From Scolanthus callimorphus (Eukaryota; Cnidaria; Anthozoa; Actiniaria; Edwardsiidae): 64,000 bases of DNA. The notes under the pieces are model-generated. The model worked only from the letters and a program-made list of their open reading frames with translations, made no database searches and was not told the DNA's origin. Below, one piece after another: positions 1 to 12,464 of this stretch. Made by a program: the position numbers and the translations under genes. The stretch spans positions 30,455,577 to 30,519,576 of the forward strand of contig CM066913.1 of NCBI GenBank assembly GCA_033964015.1, given 5' to 3'. How positions within the stretch are numbered: position 1 is the first letter of the stretch; every line of letters starts with the position of its first letter.

Positions 1-1895
1 TGTTAAATATGCGCTTTGAGTTTTTTGACGAGAAAAAAAAAAAGCCCTCCCTGCAATGATAGTCCTGCCGGGAAGTCTCTATTTTCGAAAGAAGACTCCT
101 TAGGTAAGCGTGAGTTCAACGTTTACTTACAAGCATAGAAATTCGTCATTTGGGCCGCGCTTCACGCACATGGTTAATAATATTTCGTCATTAATTTGCG
201 GCGCATAGTTGCGCGCATGAAAAATATAACCTAAAGGCTCAGGAGCCCTCATTCTCTTACCCAGAGCTCCCCGACTCGTAACCTCGCGGGGGAGGCTCTG
301 GTGACAGCCACTGACGCATGCGCGAGATTTAACACAGAGCCGCTGATGAGAAAGAACTTTTTGCGCATGCTCCAACGCTCAAAGTTTTATCAGCTATTAT
401 GAAGAATGAGACTGCATCACTCGGACAACGGAGTCTATCTGACAGGGCAAGCATTTATAAGAGAGGGGGGGGGGGGCATCAGAAAAACTGGTCACGTGAT
501 CTTTAAGTCGTGGGAAACGTTCGCTTGACGATTGTTGCATTTTAAATAGATTAGATTTCACAGTTCAGTTGATTTGATTGTAGAGGGAGTTAACAAACGC
601 GCACTCAAAATCAAACGATTTGAGTGTTTATTTGTCCAAATTTCTAACCGCGTAACGCCTAAATCTCAGAAAACCTCGTAAGATACAAAATTAGCAAATT
701 GAAAAACGAAAGACTCAAATTATAAACCCAAATAAAAGAGTACATTTGCTAGTAATTCATTTATTTTATTTCCCGATTGATAAAAGGTTTTAATTAATAT
801 TTATTCCCATGCGCTAAAAATAACTCGGCTAAAGTAATTCAATTAGCATCGTCTGGGAAAACAATTGAAACAGCAAAACCAAAGTTTTGCACTTCGAAGC
901 CTAAAAATACAAAAGTTATCTTATCTTCCAGTTGGTAAAATAAGCGAATCCTTTCAGGAGCAACTAGTGTACATGTTGGGAAAATTCCTCCTCTAAGAAA
1001 AGATGTGTAAATTCGTAGTGAATCAACTTCTCACGCAAGTACTGTCTCGCTTTATGCTAATTATGTTCACAGATTGGAAATTTCTAAATCTGTATATTTA
1101 CTAAATCTAAAGCTACGACAACTAACCTGACTTCTATGACTATTTCTATAATAATAAATGCCTTTTTAGAACAATTCAAACAAGTAAATGTGAATATTTC
1201 CCTTCCTGGCATGAAGTCAATTTGAATGGCGTGTCATGTGAAAAATGCAAAAGTGACTTCGACGTTTCGCTCTCATAGAAAGTAAATATTTGCGGGCCGC
1301 GATTAATTTTTTTATATGATAGAAATGAAAGGCTGGGAATAATGTAAAAACATTTTTATTGAAAATTCGATGCGCACCAGCTGAGATTCTTGCCCGTGAA
1401 TTCTAGTCAAATTTAAGCAGAACGATTTTTGCTTTTGACGGGGCTCATGTAGGGTCCTGTAAATTTTTTGAAAAATCATAAGAAAAAATAATCTTACCGT
1501 TTTCCAGCCGTCTAGATGACCCACTTTTACGGGATCGAAAACAAAATCTCAATATCTTTCTCTTTCAGGCTTTGCGAGGCTTCCCAATCTAGGCAAAGTT
1601 TTGCGATTTTCGGTGTCGCAACGAGCCCTATTTGGGTGAAATCAGACTTGACGAGATTTCTCGAAAAATTAAACTCGCTGAAAATTTTAAACTCCATTTT
1701 CGAAAATAGTTCCATATGGGAGCTCATTTTATAAAATAAACTGGAGGTCGATTTTTTTGATCTGTCGGACGATGCTTGATATTTACAGGCAGCGGCTCTT
1801 AACATGAGACAACACTGATATAAGATCGACGAAACTCGGTAAATAATAAATAATTCCCGAACAGGAAATATATATATGTTATTTACCGGCTGGGA
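1..1895. other. Intergenic or intronic DNA, no gene seen
   Basis: AT-rich sequence without a supportable gene. Open frames are short, overlap on both strands and lack recognisable domains or good splice signals. A run of about 12 G lies near 466-477. I see nothing else of note. Confidence 0.5.
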
Positions 1896-1970
1896 GGTCC
1901 GTATAGGGAAAAACTGTGACCGAGGGCTGGAAAATGTTGACCGAGGTCACAGTTTTTCCTATACGGACCG
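1896..1970. repeat. Hairpin repeat
   Basis: The sequence starting GGTCCGTATAGGGAAAAACT at 1896 returns as its reverse complement ending near 1970, around a short loop containing GACCGAGG. It looks like the core of a small fold-back element. Confidence 0.7.
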
Positions 1971-2144
1971 ATGAAAACAAGCACGCGAAAATGGTTACTG
2001 TGACCTAGGTCAGAGATAGGAAAATATCGCCCCCGCGCGCGCGCTCTAAGAACCAATCAGAATGCAGAATTCGTTACCGTGCCCTCGAGCAAAAAAATTA
2101 ATCCCAGAATTCCTAAAATAACTGCAAATAATAATATTCCGATA

Positions 2145-2449
2145 AAGGCCGGTTTACACTTGCAATTTTTGTTGCATTGTCGCGGCGATTTTTCTCGCGC
2201 GAGTTGCAATTCAAGCTCTCCTGTGTAAATGTGATGCAGGTGCGATTTCCGTGCCCTGTTTTCTTCAAATCGCGTCAATTCGCAAAGAGTTTCGAACATG
2301 TTTGAAATCTTCGAGACATCACCTTCAAAATTCGCGGCAGATCGTGATGAGTTGCACCTAGCTTACATTAGTGATTTTGAGTTGACGCGTACGTGGGAGA
2401 AAAATCGCCGGGACTCGCGCAACAAACATCGCAAGTGTAAACGGGCCTT
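2145..2449. mobile_element. Fold-back (MITE-like) element
   Basis: The ends mirror each other: AAGGCCGGTTTACACTTGCA at the left and the complementary GCAAGTGTAAACGGGCCTT at the right. Internal blocks such as the CGGCGATTTTTCTC region also pair. It lies directly next to the candidate minus-strand exon at 2460-2622. Open frames across it on either strand are probably by-products. Confidence 0.75.
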
Positions 2450-2459
2450 AAATTCCATA

Positions 2460-2622
2460 TTAGGCGATTCTTTCCCAGTTTAAATCGACCTCTTCGTTAT
2501 AAAGACTTCCTCGGGAAACTGTGGGTGGGTCATCGAAAACCTCTAGTACATCTGGATTTGCTAAACGTGTCATAGCACTTTCCGTGTAACTTATTTCAAC
2601 ATAGGGATTAAACACTACTTTT
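2460..2622 (-). CDS. Possible terminal coding exon, unrecognised protein
   Basis: On the minus strand an acceptor-like TCATTCAG precedes an open frame of about 53 codons ending in a TAA at 2460-2462. The peptide begins with a K-V-V-F-N-P-Y-V-E-I stretch. It is rich in acidic and polar residues, has several Tyr and Ser, and ends N-W-E-R-I-A. Its composition is like a cytoplasmic tail. A fold-back element sits immediately downstream. I do not recognise the family and found no upstream exon, so this could be chance. Confidence 0.3.
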
Positions 2623-3272
2623 CTGAATGACAATACAAAACTGAAAAGTCTTAGTTTTCTTTGCAAGAGTATTAATTCATATGTAATCTAAATTTGATGT
2701 TCATGAGTAAAATAGCTGTAACCAAGAAAGGGAAGTTTTAGAAAAAAAACAGTTATTTATTATATACTGTGTGCGGATTCCGTGAATCAGTGAAGTGATA
2801 CGATATTCACTTCACGGCATTTCTGCCCAATCATTGAAACTAGCGATAGCAGCAAAGAATGTTTTCAAACATTTTTAGGCTTAAGAAACACATCAAAATC
2901 ATTTTCCTACTCATTCTACTTTTACTTGTGGTTTTCTTTAAAATATTTGCATTTCTCACTTGTTGTCATGTGGTTTGAAATTGTTTTGAAACAGCGGTGG
3001 ATCTGGATTCAAAATGGATGCAATGTTCCAATAAAGTCGAAGACAAACAGAGAGAAAAGGCAAAACAGACCAAGGTATCGGACTGACGCTTCGGACTTTT
3101 TACTTTCTTTCAGGGCGATTTTCTCCTTTTTCTCTCTTTTTTACTTCTTGTCATGCAAACATATTGACTTCAAGTGCAAATACTCGCAGCATGAGCGGTG
3201 AAAGCGTTTTCAGACATTTTTCTGCATTCTTTTGAAAGCACCCAATCAGGTGTCACAGCGGCTCGCACCCCC

Positions 3273-4066
3273 CTATGGCTAAACTAGGTCACATGTAGCG
3301 TGCAACATTTGTGTCATTCATGTCTCCATGAAACATATCTCCATGGAAACATTGCACGCGTGTCCTTGACACATCACATGTTTTTTTTGTCTTGTGAAGA
3401 AACATTTTTTGTGTCCCAGCTACAAACTTTGGTCGCACACCACAATATTTCTCGTGTGGCTAAACTCGGAAATGTTTCTCTTTTTTGTGTGTTTCCGATA
3501 CACACGCGTGCGATGTTTCCTAGTTTTTAGCCGCTCCGGGAAACATTCCGGGGGAGGGGAGGGGGAGGGGGACTATTTTTTGGTCGGGGATGATCTTTGG
3601 AAATTTTCTGTTTCACCCCTGAAAGATACCAAACATTGCGTGGCTCAAATAATATGTTACCCTCAGAGATACCCTAAAGGATGAGGCCTTATCACTTATA
3701 TGCCAAGTAGGCGCGAAGGAGACAGGTAAGAGGTATAACATACCCACAAAGAAATTTCCGTTGTGACTTAAATTGTTTAAATTATTGTCTTCTCATCGAG
3801 TAATCTCTCTTTCTTGCCCGGTTTTTAGGAGCACCACCATGACACAAAACAATTTGGACACATATTTCGGCCCTAAAAGATAACAATTCCCCAAAATGTT
3901 ATTGAAGATCAAGATCACCTCAAGATGAGACCGAATCACGTGATTTTAACCCCTAAAAGACACGACGATCATCCCGGACCAAAAAATATTATAGTTCCCT
4001 CCCCCAACCCCAGGGGAAACATGCAGGACATAAATGTCGCTCGCTACATGCGTTCTAGTTTACCCT
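3273..4066. mobile_element. Outer fold-back element, interrupted
   Basis: The left edge (GGCTAAACTAGGTCACATGTAGCG) pairs with the right edge around 4043-4066 (CGCTACATGCGTTCTAGTTTACC) as imperfect inverted repeats. A second element (3547-4013) is nested inside it. Confidence 0.5.
3547..4013. mobile_element. Nested fold-back element with 9-bp direct repeat
   Basis: The element is bounded by GGGAAACAT on both sides (3538-3546 and 4014-4022), which looks like a 9-bp target-site duplication. Its ends are inverted: a TTTTTTGGTCGGGGATGATC-like left end and GATCATCCCGGACCAAAAAA at the right. A related copy is at 60880-61290 and parts resemble 7790-8070. An 8-9 bp duplication would fit hAT- or Mutator-type mobilisation, but that is inference. 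Confidence 0.7.
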
Positions 4067-4070
4067 GCCA

Positions 4071-4197
4071 GAGGTTTTTTTTTCTGTCAGTCATTAGCTA
4101 GCAAAGTTGTTCGCGTGTCTGCGCAAATCAAAACAACCACGCGACAACCAGGCACGCGAGCAGCTTTGCTAGCTAATAAAAGACTGACAGAAACCTT
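4071..4197. repeat. Short fold-back repeat
   Basis: GGTTTTTTTTTCTGTCAGTC and TAGCTAGCAAAG near 4073-4108 return in inverted form at about 4160-4197 (CTTTGCTAGCTAATAAAAGACTGACAGAAACC in overlapping blocks). The total length is about 125 bp. Confidence 0.7.
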
Positions 4198-4463
4198 TGC
4201 TAGCAGGGAAGTCCGGTTTAACCGTAGCCTTACCAAAGCTTCGTAATATTCCTTAACATCCTAACCTATTGACGTTTGTGTAAAGTAAAAAAAAGTGAAG
4301 TAAAGTAACCTAATTTAACGTCGATAACTCGTAATAGACTTCGGCTAACAAACGTGAGGTGGACGGTTCATAACTTTATCCCCCTTTCTCTTATCAGAGC
4401 TCCAGGTGAAAGAAATTCAAAGCTATAAGCAAGCTCCTCGGAACAGAGAAAAGTTGATACGGT

Positions 4464-4541
4464 TGGTCGATCCGGGATTCGAACTCAGGACCGTACGCAC
4501 AGTGTGCCATACACAAGCACACTGCGCCACCTAGTCGTACC
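4464..4541 (-). repeat. tRNA-derived SINE head
   Basis: The minus strand shows an A-box-like GGTGGCGCAGTGTG and a good B box, GAGTTCGAATCCCGG, at tRNA-like spacing. The acceptor-arm end (GGTACGACTA) does not pair well with the 3' side, so a functional tRNA is unlikely. This fits a tRNA-related SINE with an internal pol III promoter. Confidence 0.6.
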
Positions 4542-4606
4542 TTGTGTCTATTCCGCTTCTCCTCTAATTCCATGAGCCGACCCCGCCCTCGCTTTGTTAA
4601 CCGCTT

Positions 4607-5262
4607 AAGGTTACTGAGAACCTTCGCGCACCTCCTCAGAAAAAAAATCATACAACTCCTTAGTTTAGCCAAAACATGTCAACCTATATATCGCTGGAAA
4701 GCTTATGGAATGGACTAGCGGACTATGGCAAAAAGAAATAACTTTTTAATAAACATAATTTTTTTGAAGGTTTAAATAAAAATGTGGGTGTGACACTTTC
4801 AAGAGCTATCGCTGCCGAACTGCTTGACCTTGACTCTCAAGTAAAACATTGTTTTAATCCTTAAAGGTGTTTCTCAAAAACCGTGTCTGCGTTCAAAAGT
4901 TATGGAACTTTTAAATTTCCCAAATCAAATTTTATAGAATTTTCACGCTCCAAAAAAGTTCCTTTTGAACTAAACAAAATTTTAAAAAACGTAAACACGA
5001 TTTTGAGAAACACTTTTTAGGATTAAAACAATGTGTTCCTTGGGAGTCAAGGTCAGGCAGTTTGGCTCTTTAAAATGCCACACTCAATTTTTTATAAAAG
5101 TTAAAACAAATTATATTTAATAAAAATTTACTTCTTTTTGCCATAGCCCGCTAGTCCATTCTATAAGCTTTCCAACGATATATAGGTTGACATAATAGGG
5201 TAAACTAAGGACGAGTACGATTTTTTTTCCGAGGACGTGTGCGAAGGTTCTCAGTAACCTTA
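4607..5262. mobile_element. Fold-back element of about 655 bp
   Basis: The ends are AAGGTTACTGAGAACCTTCG (from 4607) and its complement CGAAGGTTCTCAGTAACCTT (to 5262). Pairing continues inward through the CAACCTATATATCG and TGGCAAAAAGAA blocks, the TTGACTCTCAAG block and the TTTTGAGAAACAC-type block. Nearly the whole element is one imperfect palindrome. No protein is encoded. Confidence 0.85.
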
Positions 5263-6165
5263 ACAATGGACAGTTATTTTCTTCTGAACATTTAAAATGC
5301 ATATATACTGAAAGTAAAAAAAAACTATTGCAATCGCCGTCTTTTCCATAGTAACTAGGGACGTTATATGCACATGTAGGTCGTATTGGATGGAGTATTC
5401 CAACCTGATGATCAGGACGCATTTATTGCAGTGGATGACATCCGCTTTAGCGGAAATAACGGTAAGGGAACAGTTGACCAGAAAAAAAAATGTCTATTGC
5501 ACTTTATTTAGACTACAATTCAAGCGCAAAGGGTTCTGATAAGGAACATTTATTCTACTAGAAGTGGACTTTTTGGATAGTATTGAAAACGTACCTTTGA
5601 CGTGTCGGTCGAAAGCAATCGTGTGTAACAAACCATGTCCGCCATTTTGAACAATAAATCAGCGGCTCAGATGTTGGAGTCAGTGTCAGATTCAATACAG
5701 AGAACATATGGACAAAAACTACAAAACCTATATTTTCTCGCGCTGTTAGCGAGAATCACTTTGGTTCAACCGGCCTCATAAAGGACATTATGATAGCAAC
5801 AACCTAACCCTAAAAGCGAGGTCAACTTCCACAAGGCCTGTATTTTCCCTCAATGGCATCGTTTTGACAATAAAATCGATTAAATGGTGTCTATTAACAT
5901 TTGTGCTTTGCAGTAGCTGTAATCTCCTTCAAATACTCAATATTATTCATGAGCTTATCAGCCAACCAGAGCTCTCATTTTGTACCACGTGTAGTACCTT
6001 GAAATCCCACGAAAATACTGCAAGTGGGACGTGAAAACCTTGAATATTATGAATATCTTTAAATTTTTCTATAAATAATTATTCAGTTATAGCAGTAATA
6101 ATATAGATGCAAAATTTCTCGATTCTGATTGGTCGAGAGCAGTGCAATTACAATGTAATTGCACT
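5263..6165. other. No gene seen
   Basis: Anonymous AT-rich sequence. A short inverted motif (GCAGTGCAATTACAATGTAATTGCACTGC, centred near 6153) marks the left edge of the next repeat block. Confidence 0.4.
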
Positions 6166-6806
6166 GCAAAAAAGTAATTGCACTCAAAATGAGTGCAAAT
6201 ATTTCATGAAGCTGATTGGCTAGTAAACAATGGCTTTTTTGTACGAGCCAATCAATTGCGCGCTAGTTGTCACGCCACACGATTCTGTTTGAGCTAGTCT
6301 TGTCAACACGGAAACTTGTGGAAAGCAAAATGTGAACTCCTTGTGGACTTGAGCACGACTTGTTTTAGTTTTCACTCTTTATTACGGAAGGATATGATGG
6401 GAAATCTTCGTTGACTGTGAATCTAGCGGCTGGAAATGCCAGCAATGAAAGTCTACAAGAACGCATGAGATAAGGACAGTTTCGCACAGCAAAAAAGTAA
6501 TTGCACTCAAAATGAGTGCAAATATTTCATGAAGCTGATTGGCTAGTAAACAATGGCTTTTTTGTACGAGCCAATCAATTGCGCGCTAGTTGTCACGCCA
6601 CACGATTCTGTTTGAGCTAGTCTTGTCAACACGGAAACTTGTGGAAAGCAAAATGTGAACTCCTTGTGGACTTGAGCACGACTTGTTTTAGTTTTCACTC
6701 TTTATTACGGAAGGATATGATGGGAAATCTTCGTTGACTGTGAATCTAGCGGCTGGAAATGCCAGCAATGAAAGTCTACAAGAACGCATGAGATAAGGAC
6801 AGTTTC
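6166..6806. repeat. 323-bp tandem duplication, two copies
   Basis: The block from GCAAAAAAGTAATTGCACTC at 6166 is repeated from 6489, period 323 bp, and by eye the copies are almost identical. Near identity implies a recent duplication. The block belongs to a dispersed repeat family whose other parts appear at 24125-24545 and 48780-49370. Confidence 0.85.
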
Positions 6807-7392
6807 CCGGGTCCAATTCCTGTAAATCTTGGTTGTTTAGCTGTTACAAGAAAGGTTTACACAAGAGAACACTTCAGGTATGTCTCCTGTGGAAGTTTAC
6901 TTAGCTATGTTTACCTTTCTGGACAATATTTTTCCCGTTTTGCTTGTCATGACCGAAAATGCACAAACAACTTATTTTTGTATTCAATAGCAATTCAAAC
7001 TGTCGAAAGAAACCTACGTAATTTTACCTTGCAATCTGAAATAAAGTTGATGTTTGCAAAAAAGAATTTCACCTGCTTCTTGTATAAAGTGAATTTGTTG
7101 TGTCAAGTTTATTTAAGTCGAGTTAGGTTTTGTAAACTTTGCTCGTTTGTTTGGCACGCGTTCGGTGCATTTGTGGCGGCTGTAATTGCAAACCTACTGT
7201 CTTTTCTCTGAACATTTTGCATCTATATTATTAATAAGTAATCAAACGACTATTCTCGTTCAATTTGGGATTAATTACACTCGTGAGTTTTTCGAAAAGC
7301 TCAATTGCACTTGCCCTACGGGCTCGTGCAATTTCGATACTTTTAACTCACTCGTGCAATTAATCCCAAATTGAACTCGAAGTCGTATGATT
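6807..7392. repeat. Dispersed repeat family copy ending in a hairpin
   Basis: The segment around 6830-6890 (TCTTGGTTGTTTAGCTGTTACAAG and following) also occurs inverted at about 24360-24410 and, diverged, at 48783-48840. The right part (about 7240-7392) is a strong hairpin: CAATTTGGGATTAATT pairs with AATTAATCCCAAATTG around a loop with CCTACGGGCTC. Together with 6118-6806 it probably forms one non-autonomous element. Confidence 0.7.
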
Positions 7393-8199
7393 ACCTATAC
7401 TTATAAAGCCAATATATCCTTGTAAAATCCAACTGAGCGGTGCCCCAAAATCCAACTGAGACCCAAGCGGCCGTCATCTTGAATTCACGAAGCCGCTGAT
7501 GGGTGAAACCGCTGACTGCTCGCGAATGTCCTAAATTTTTGGTGATGACTAAACCTCAGTCCCCCTTCACTTTACGTTTTTGATACTATCCATAAAGCTC
7601 AGTTATAGAATAAAAATCGCAGTACTGTATGAGTAATATGTGCTAAATTGAATGTTTTTTTTTTTAATTTTATTGGATAGATGTCATACATTGAAAAATC
7701 ATCTTTTAGCTTGCCAAGTGTAGCTCGCTATTTAGACTGCTAGGGATCAAATGTTCGAAGAAATAATTTCACTATGTCAAACATCACATTATCCCCCGGG
7801 GAGAGGGACTCCTATATCATCCGGGAAAGGGTTCTCGTATCTTTTAGGAGGTCAAATTCGGGTTTGAGGTATCTTTTGGGGCAAAGAATTTAAAAAAAAA
7901 CTTTTTTTCCTAAAGTGGTATCTTTTAGGGTGTTTATGTACTCAACGATAGTCCGCGCGAAGAGGAACAAAGAAGAACGCATTTAGTAAATTGTTTTTAC
8001 TGCAAGCAATAAAGTAATGGATAAACACTATTTTTGTGAGTTCTTTTAGGGGCTAAAATTGTGGTTGACCACACCCACAATCCCCGCCAAAACTGTTGAC
8101 CTATTTCTCAACGTTTGAACCGTTATTCTTAAAATTCGGTTCCTTAGCAAGAATCTCCCACAAACAAGCCTTTTTCTACCCTCTTCCCCAATCAGTGTT
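7393..8199. other. No gene; repeat-like fragments
   Basis: Around 7790-8070, motifs such as GTATCTTTTAGG recur and resemble the repeats at 3547-4013 and 60880-61290. No coding signal was found. Confidence 0.45.
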
Positions 8200-8500
8200 G
8201 TTCCTGTAGGGATATCATCGGAGTTTTGTACGGTGCAGTTGGGATTTCAACATTGCACAGGGGAAGAGGGGTTGGCGCATTAATGTTGTCCTGTCTTTGG
8301 TCGTTCTTGCGAGCATTTTGTAGCGGAGCTCCCGCGGGCGCCGAAGGCGCCCGCGTAGCGGAGCCCCATAGCTACATGCAGGAGAAGAAGGAAACATAAC
8401 AGAAAAGTGTATACCCATCGACCTTGATTTTCATGGACTTCCGGTTGTGTGTGTGTCCGTCGTCGCACAGGTAGCCCATCAGTTTTGAGCGGGAAAATGA
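8200..8500. repeat. Dispersed repeat with GC-rich palindrome
   Basis: The sequence from GCGGAGCCCCATAGCTACAT to the GTGTGTCCGTCG region matches a second copy at about 62180-62335. A GC palindrome, CGCGGGCGCCGAAGGCGCCCGCG (8333-8355), is flanked by two TAGCGGAGC motifs. It is non-coding as far as can be seen. Confidence 0.7.
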
Positions 8501-10429
8501 GCACGCGCGCGCCTTGAATTTTATTTGCAAGGGATTTTTTTTTTCAACCAGCGAAATGCAGAGGGAAGAGGCCTCTGGCTCTGCTAAGCAGGGAAGAATT
8601 TTCGACAAGAGAAGGAATTTGTTTTCTTGCTCTTCACGAAAAAATGAAACGTTTCTGTGACAAGCTGCCTCATTTCAAGGTATTTTAGAGTAAGTCTAAA
8701 AGTCAAATTTACTGCGATGAGGTCGAAACGTCGAGATGGATATGTCGATGAACACGGGAGGTTCACGAAGGAAAAAGAAACGAAGTCAGAGGGCGAAGAG
8801 TGAGAGAGAAGAACCAGCAGCGAGCAAATGACATGTCGGAAGACAACTACGGCCGTCGATCGAGAGAGAACGAAAAATTATGTCTTCAGTAGGGGATGAA
8901 AGTACCCTAGCCAACATGTCGAAACCTGAAGATAAAAAGGCAGAGACTAAATACAACGGAAAAAAGTGTCCAGAACATTTTCCTCAGAATCTCAGAAGGA
9001 AAGATAGAACGACGGCGCGGGAAGAAGAACGAAGGTCGAAACTCAGAAGACTGTCGTCGTCTGTGCAAGGAAAAATATTCTCAAGGTAGGTCCTCACGAA
9101 AAACTTTAAAATTCAATCGTAGTTTTATAAACTTTTTTTCTTTAACTTTTAATTTTCTTTTAAATTTTCGTTCCAAGTTTTTTCGCGTCCCGGCGGCTCG
9201 CTACGCTAGTAAGTTAGAAAATGATGAAAGTTCATTAAAAACGATGGTGGCTGTCGGGAGATTTACGTTACTTGTTTCGTTTGTTCGAGGATTCCAAGTG
9301 TAATACGCATTTTTAAGTGATTTCAGTTTGACAGTGATTCTACTTCCGTTGCCATAGCTTTGAGCGATAATTATTGTACTTAGGGAGAATTTAGGTATTT
9401 GCTTGCCCATTAGGCAGCCATGTTGAATGAATAATTGAACGCCATCATCGAACTTTACTTTGGCAGGGACCAAAATATTGGGCTTTTGAGGCAGGAAAAG
9501 ACCTAATGTCTATCATTTTCGCTGTATTTAGCGTTCTTTTAAGGTCCAGAAGCAAAAAAAAAATCGTTTTATCAAAAGAAAACCGGGAGATTTTACTTAA
9601 AAACCGGGAGAGTTGACGTCCTTGCTTTGGTCATCAAACAATGACTCAGCAATGCAATCTCCGAACTTCCGATTAGGCAATGGTACAGTAATTCTTGAGT
9701 TTATTAACCTGTTGTTCTTAGAATTGTGGAATATTTTATCCATTTCGCTGAGCCCTGAGGTTTGACTGAGGAACTAGTTGACTGCTTGATTTAATTTGTA
9801 GGTTTCCAGCTTATGTTTTTCTGGCTTCACAGTGTTTACCGCATATAACAGGCAAGTAATCATTAGATTATTTTGTTTCACTGTCGGATCAGGCACGAAC
9901 ATTTTCAAGCATATATCTTGTAGGTAGCGCAATTAGTTTATTTGAGATTATTTTTGTCTCCCAAATCATTAAAAAAAAGTTAGTTTTTACATTGTAAATA
10001 AAGTGTAAGTATACTTTTTAAAACCAGACATGCTGGGAACAACTGACAAAGTGCATCATTCACAGTTGAAGGGGAATCTGAAAATTGATTATCTTAATAC
10101 AGGAAAAGAAACAAAATTTAGGCATATTTTTTTTTAGAACAAGATATTTCTCCCTCATGATATTTGGCTTTTGTCAAGCTTGAGTTTAGATGCAATTATA
10201 TTTCAGTTCAATAAAAACCTAGGACAATTCACATATAGTTAATATTTGTCATAAAAATGAAAATAGTGAACCTACAATTATTTTTATCAGCTGTGACATT
10301 GTAGCTTCATGTGATGTTTTCCATAAGTCATCTTGTGAGGATTAGCTTGCACCCCCGGCCGGGCCCCCTGCAATCATCACACTAAGTGGAATATCCTCAG
10401 TAATGACTGTAGCCAAACATAAAATGTGT
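8501..10429. other. No convincing gene
   Basis: One plus-strand open frame (8880-9089) is basic and polar and ends at a donor-like AAG|GTAGGT. It has no recognisable domain and no partner exon. The rest is AT-rich and anonymous. Confidence 0.4.
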
Positions 10430-10785
10430 GGTTCCCAGGGGGTACTTGGATATAGAAATGACTGGGGGTCTGACAGAGCTCCAAATTTCATACCCCAAAA
10501 AATGAGCCATAAATTTTAAACCGCCCGCCCATAATATCCAACTTTCTTAGTCTAAAAAGGCCATTTAATACCGGCATACACATGATGCTGTGAGCTGCTT
10601 ATGTTTCCCGAAAATAGCTTAAGCTTTCGATCAACCCCCCCCCCCCCCCCCCCCCCCACACCCCCCAAATACCTGGTAGAATTTTAAACCCAAAAAATTC
10701 TTTCTACTACAAATTTCATACCCCCCAAAAAATGTCAGACCTCCACATCACTTTTATATCAAGGTACCCCCTGGTTCGTTATGGT
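10430..10785. mobile_element. Fold-back MITE with a poly-C core
   Basis: The left end, GGTTCCCAGGGGGTACTTGG with GGGGGTCTGACA, mirrors the right end, TGTCAGACCTCC with CCAAGGTACCCCCTGGTTCG in imperfect form. ATTTCATACCCC and AAATTTTAAAC-like blocks also recur inside. A run of about 25 C lies near 10636-10660. Confidence 0.7.
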
Positions 10786-12464
10786 TCCAGAAAGTATTCA
10801 AGGAAAAAAGTTCTAGAGTGGTTGCGGGTCAATTTACCTGCTTTTTTATATACAAATACTCTATTTTTCTTTTGGTATTCCAGAGGGGTGTGTCACTTTT
10901 CAACACACTTCTGTGGAGTGAGGGAGAGAGGGAACCACACATAACACTCAGGGTCGTAGCAAGCCTCCAAAAACTGGGGGGGGGGGGACAACATATAAAA
11001 AACCTCAAAGCAGTTTTTTAAAAAAAGTTTAAACTCTTTTGCCTGAATGTGAATTTGCCACATGTTTGGGAGAACTTTGAAATGCAGGGTGCAAAATTGG
11101 GAGTTCTAAGGGTTGTTTGGTGAAAAACTGGGTCCCCCGGCCCCGGTAAGCGCTATGGCCCTGACACTGTTAACGCACCATAAATCCTTGAATTAGTGCC
11201 TGCTGGACACTTATCCACATAAAACATTCCTAAGCATATTTTTAATCGATCGGAAGCAAATAATTTCTAAAATACTACCATATCATAAAATACTACATAA
11301 AATACTACCATAGCATAAGTGTGTCAAAAACGATACTTCTGTGTGTGTACCCTGTGTGCCTCCTGGACAATCAAACAGAGACATCGTAATTATGGAGTGT
11401 TAAAAAATCAACCTTGCTTCAATCAATACATTCCTTTTAAAGTGGTGAATTTGAAAGTTTGAATGTTATTCATCCTTGATTTAATGTTTTCATTATTTTT
11501 ATGGATTTTACAAAGATAATGGGACTCCAGTATGTTCCGTTACTAAAATGTATAATAATATCCATGGCTATATGCTTTCATTTGGTAAATAGACAGGAAA
11601 AGAAGATCTGTGTTATAGTTTCAACATTTTTTAATGGGTTCCTATTCTCTTTCAATTTCAGTGACAAAGCAGCAGCCAGAGATCGCTCTTGGACAGGCCA
11701 TCCATGGCATAAGGCAAAAATAATATTAACATATTATGGCTGTAGTACATGGGAGGCAGAACATAAGTGAGGGGGCTGATAGACATTATGTATGGCAATG
11801 TGGGGGGTGGGGGAAAACAAGAAAATAAGTTCAAAAGTGGATGCCCCTCCCTTCTGAGCTTCTAGGCCCCCCCCCTTACCATTCAGTGGAATTCTTAATA
11901 AATTAAAAAAGAAGGTGCAGCTGTATGAGTGGAAAGCTCATTCTCATTCATGGTACCATATATTGGATTGTACGGGGATGCTCGGCCCGAAAGGGGTAGG
12001 GTTTCAGGCTAGAGGTATAAGAAAGGGGTAGGTTATTGGTAGGGTATTGGTATTTTCTGGAATGACATATTTTAGTAAAAATACACTGCTCTTGTAATTA
12101 ATGGGACATGTATACTGTGATTCAAATTTATAAAAAACTCATGGCAAATAGTTACTTTTCTCTTTATTGCACTTTTGTTCTTTGTTAGAATTATTCCATT
12201 GGGAGGGGTTAAGTATGCTATTTTTTCTGAAGGAAGTTTCTTTACCCTACTTGACGACAGGCCAAGCTTTATTGTGCCAGTGTAGCAACATACCAAAGAA
12301 GACACTGTATACATATCAAGAGACATTTTTCTTGTAAAGCATACTGTGACAAGCTATCTACAATGGCAACCTTGTTTTTGTTTCATTAACACAGAAAAAT
12401 ATGTAACCGGGAGCTCCGCTTTTAGCCAGTGGCTAAATCTATATATTAGCGTTGTTTAATAGTA
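10786..12464. other. No gene seen
   Basis: The stretch contains a G run near 10977-10989, several C runs (for example near 11870) and a short tandem GGGGTAGG/TATTGGTAGGG region near 11993-12055. Open frames here show no domains. Confidence 0.4.

Noticed and set aside
2057..2299. Minus-strand frame with a hydrophobic membrane-like stretch
   Set aside because: Most of it lies in the fold-back at 2145-2449, and the hydrophobic part comes from AT-rich flank; no splice link to the exon at 2460-2622.
4464..4541. Functional tRNA gene on the minus strand
   Set aside because: A and B boxes are present but the acceptor stem does not pair; a tRNA-derived SINE fits better.
8880..9089. Basic frame ending at a donor-like site, possible first exon of the receptor gene
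   Set aside because: It lacks a signal peptide, and no in-phase exon lies between it and the CCP exon.
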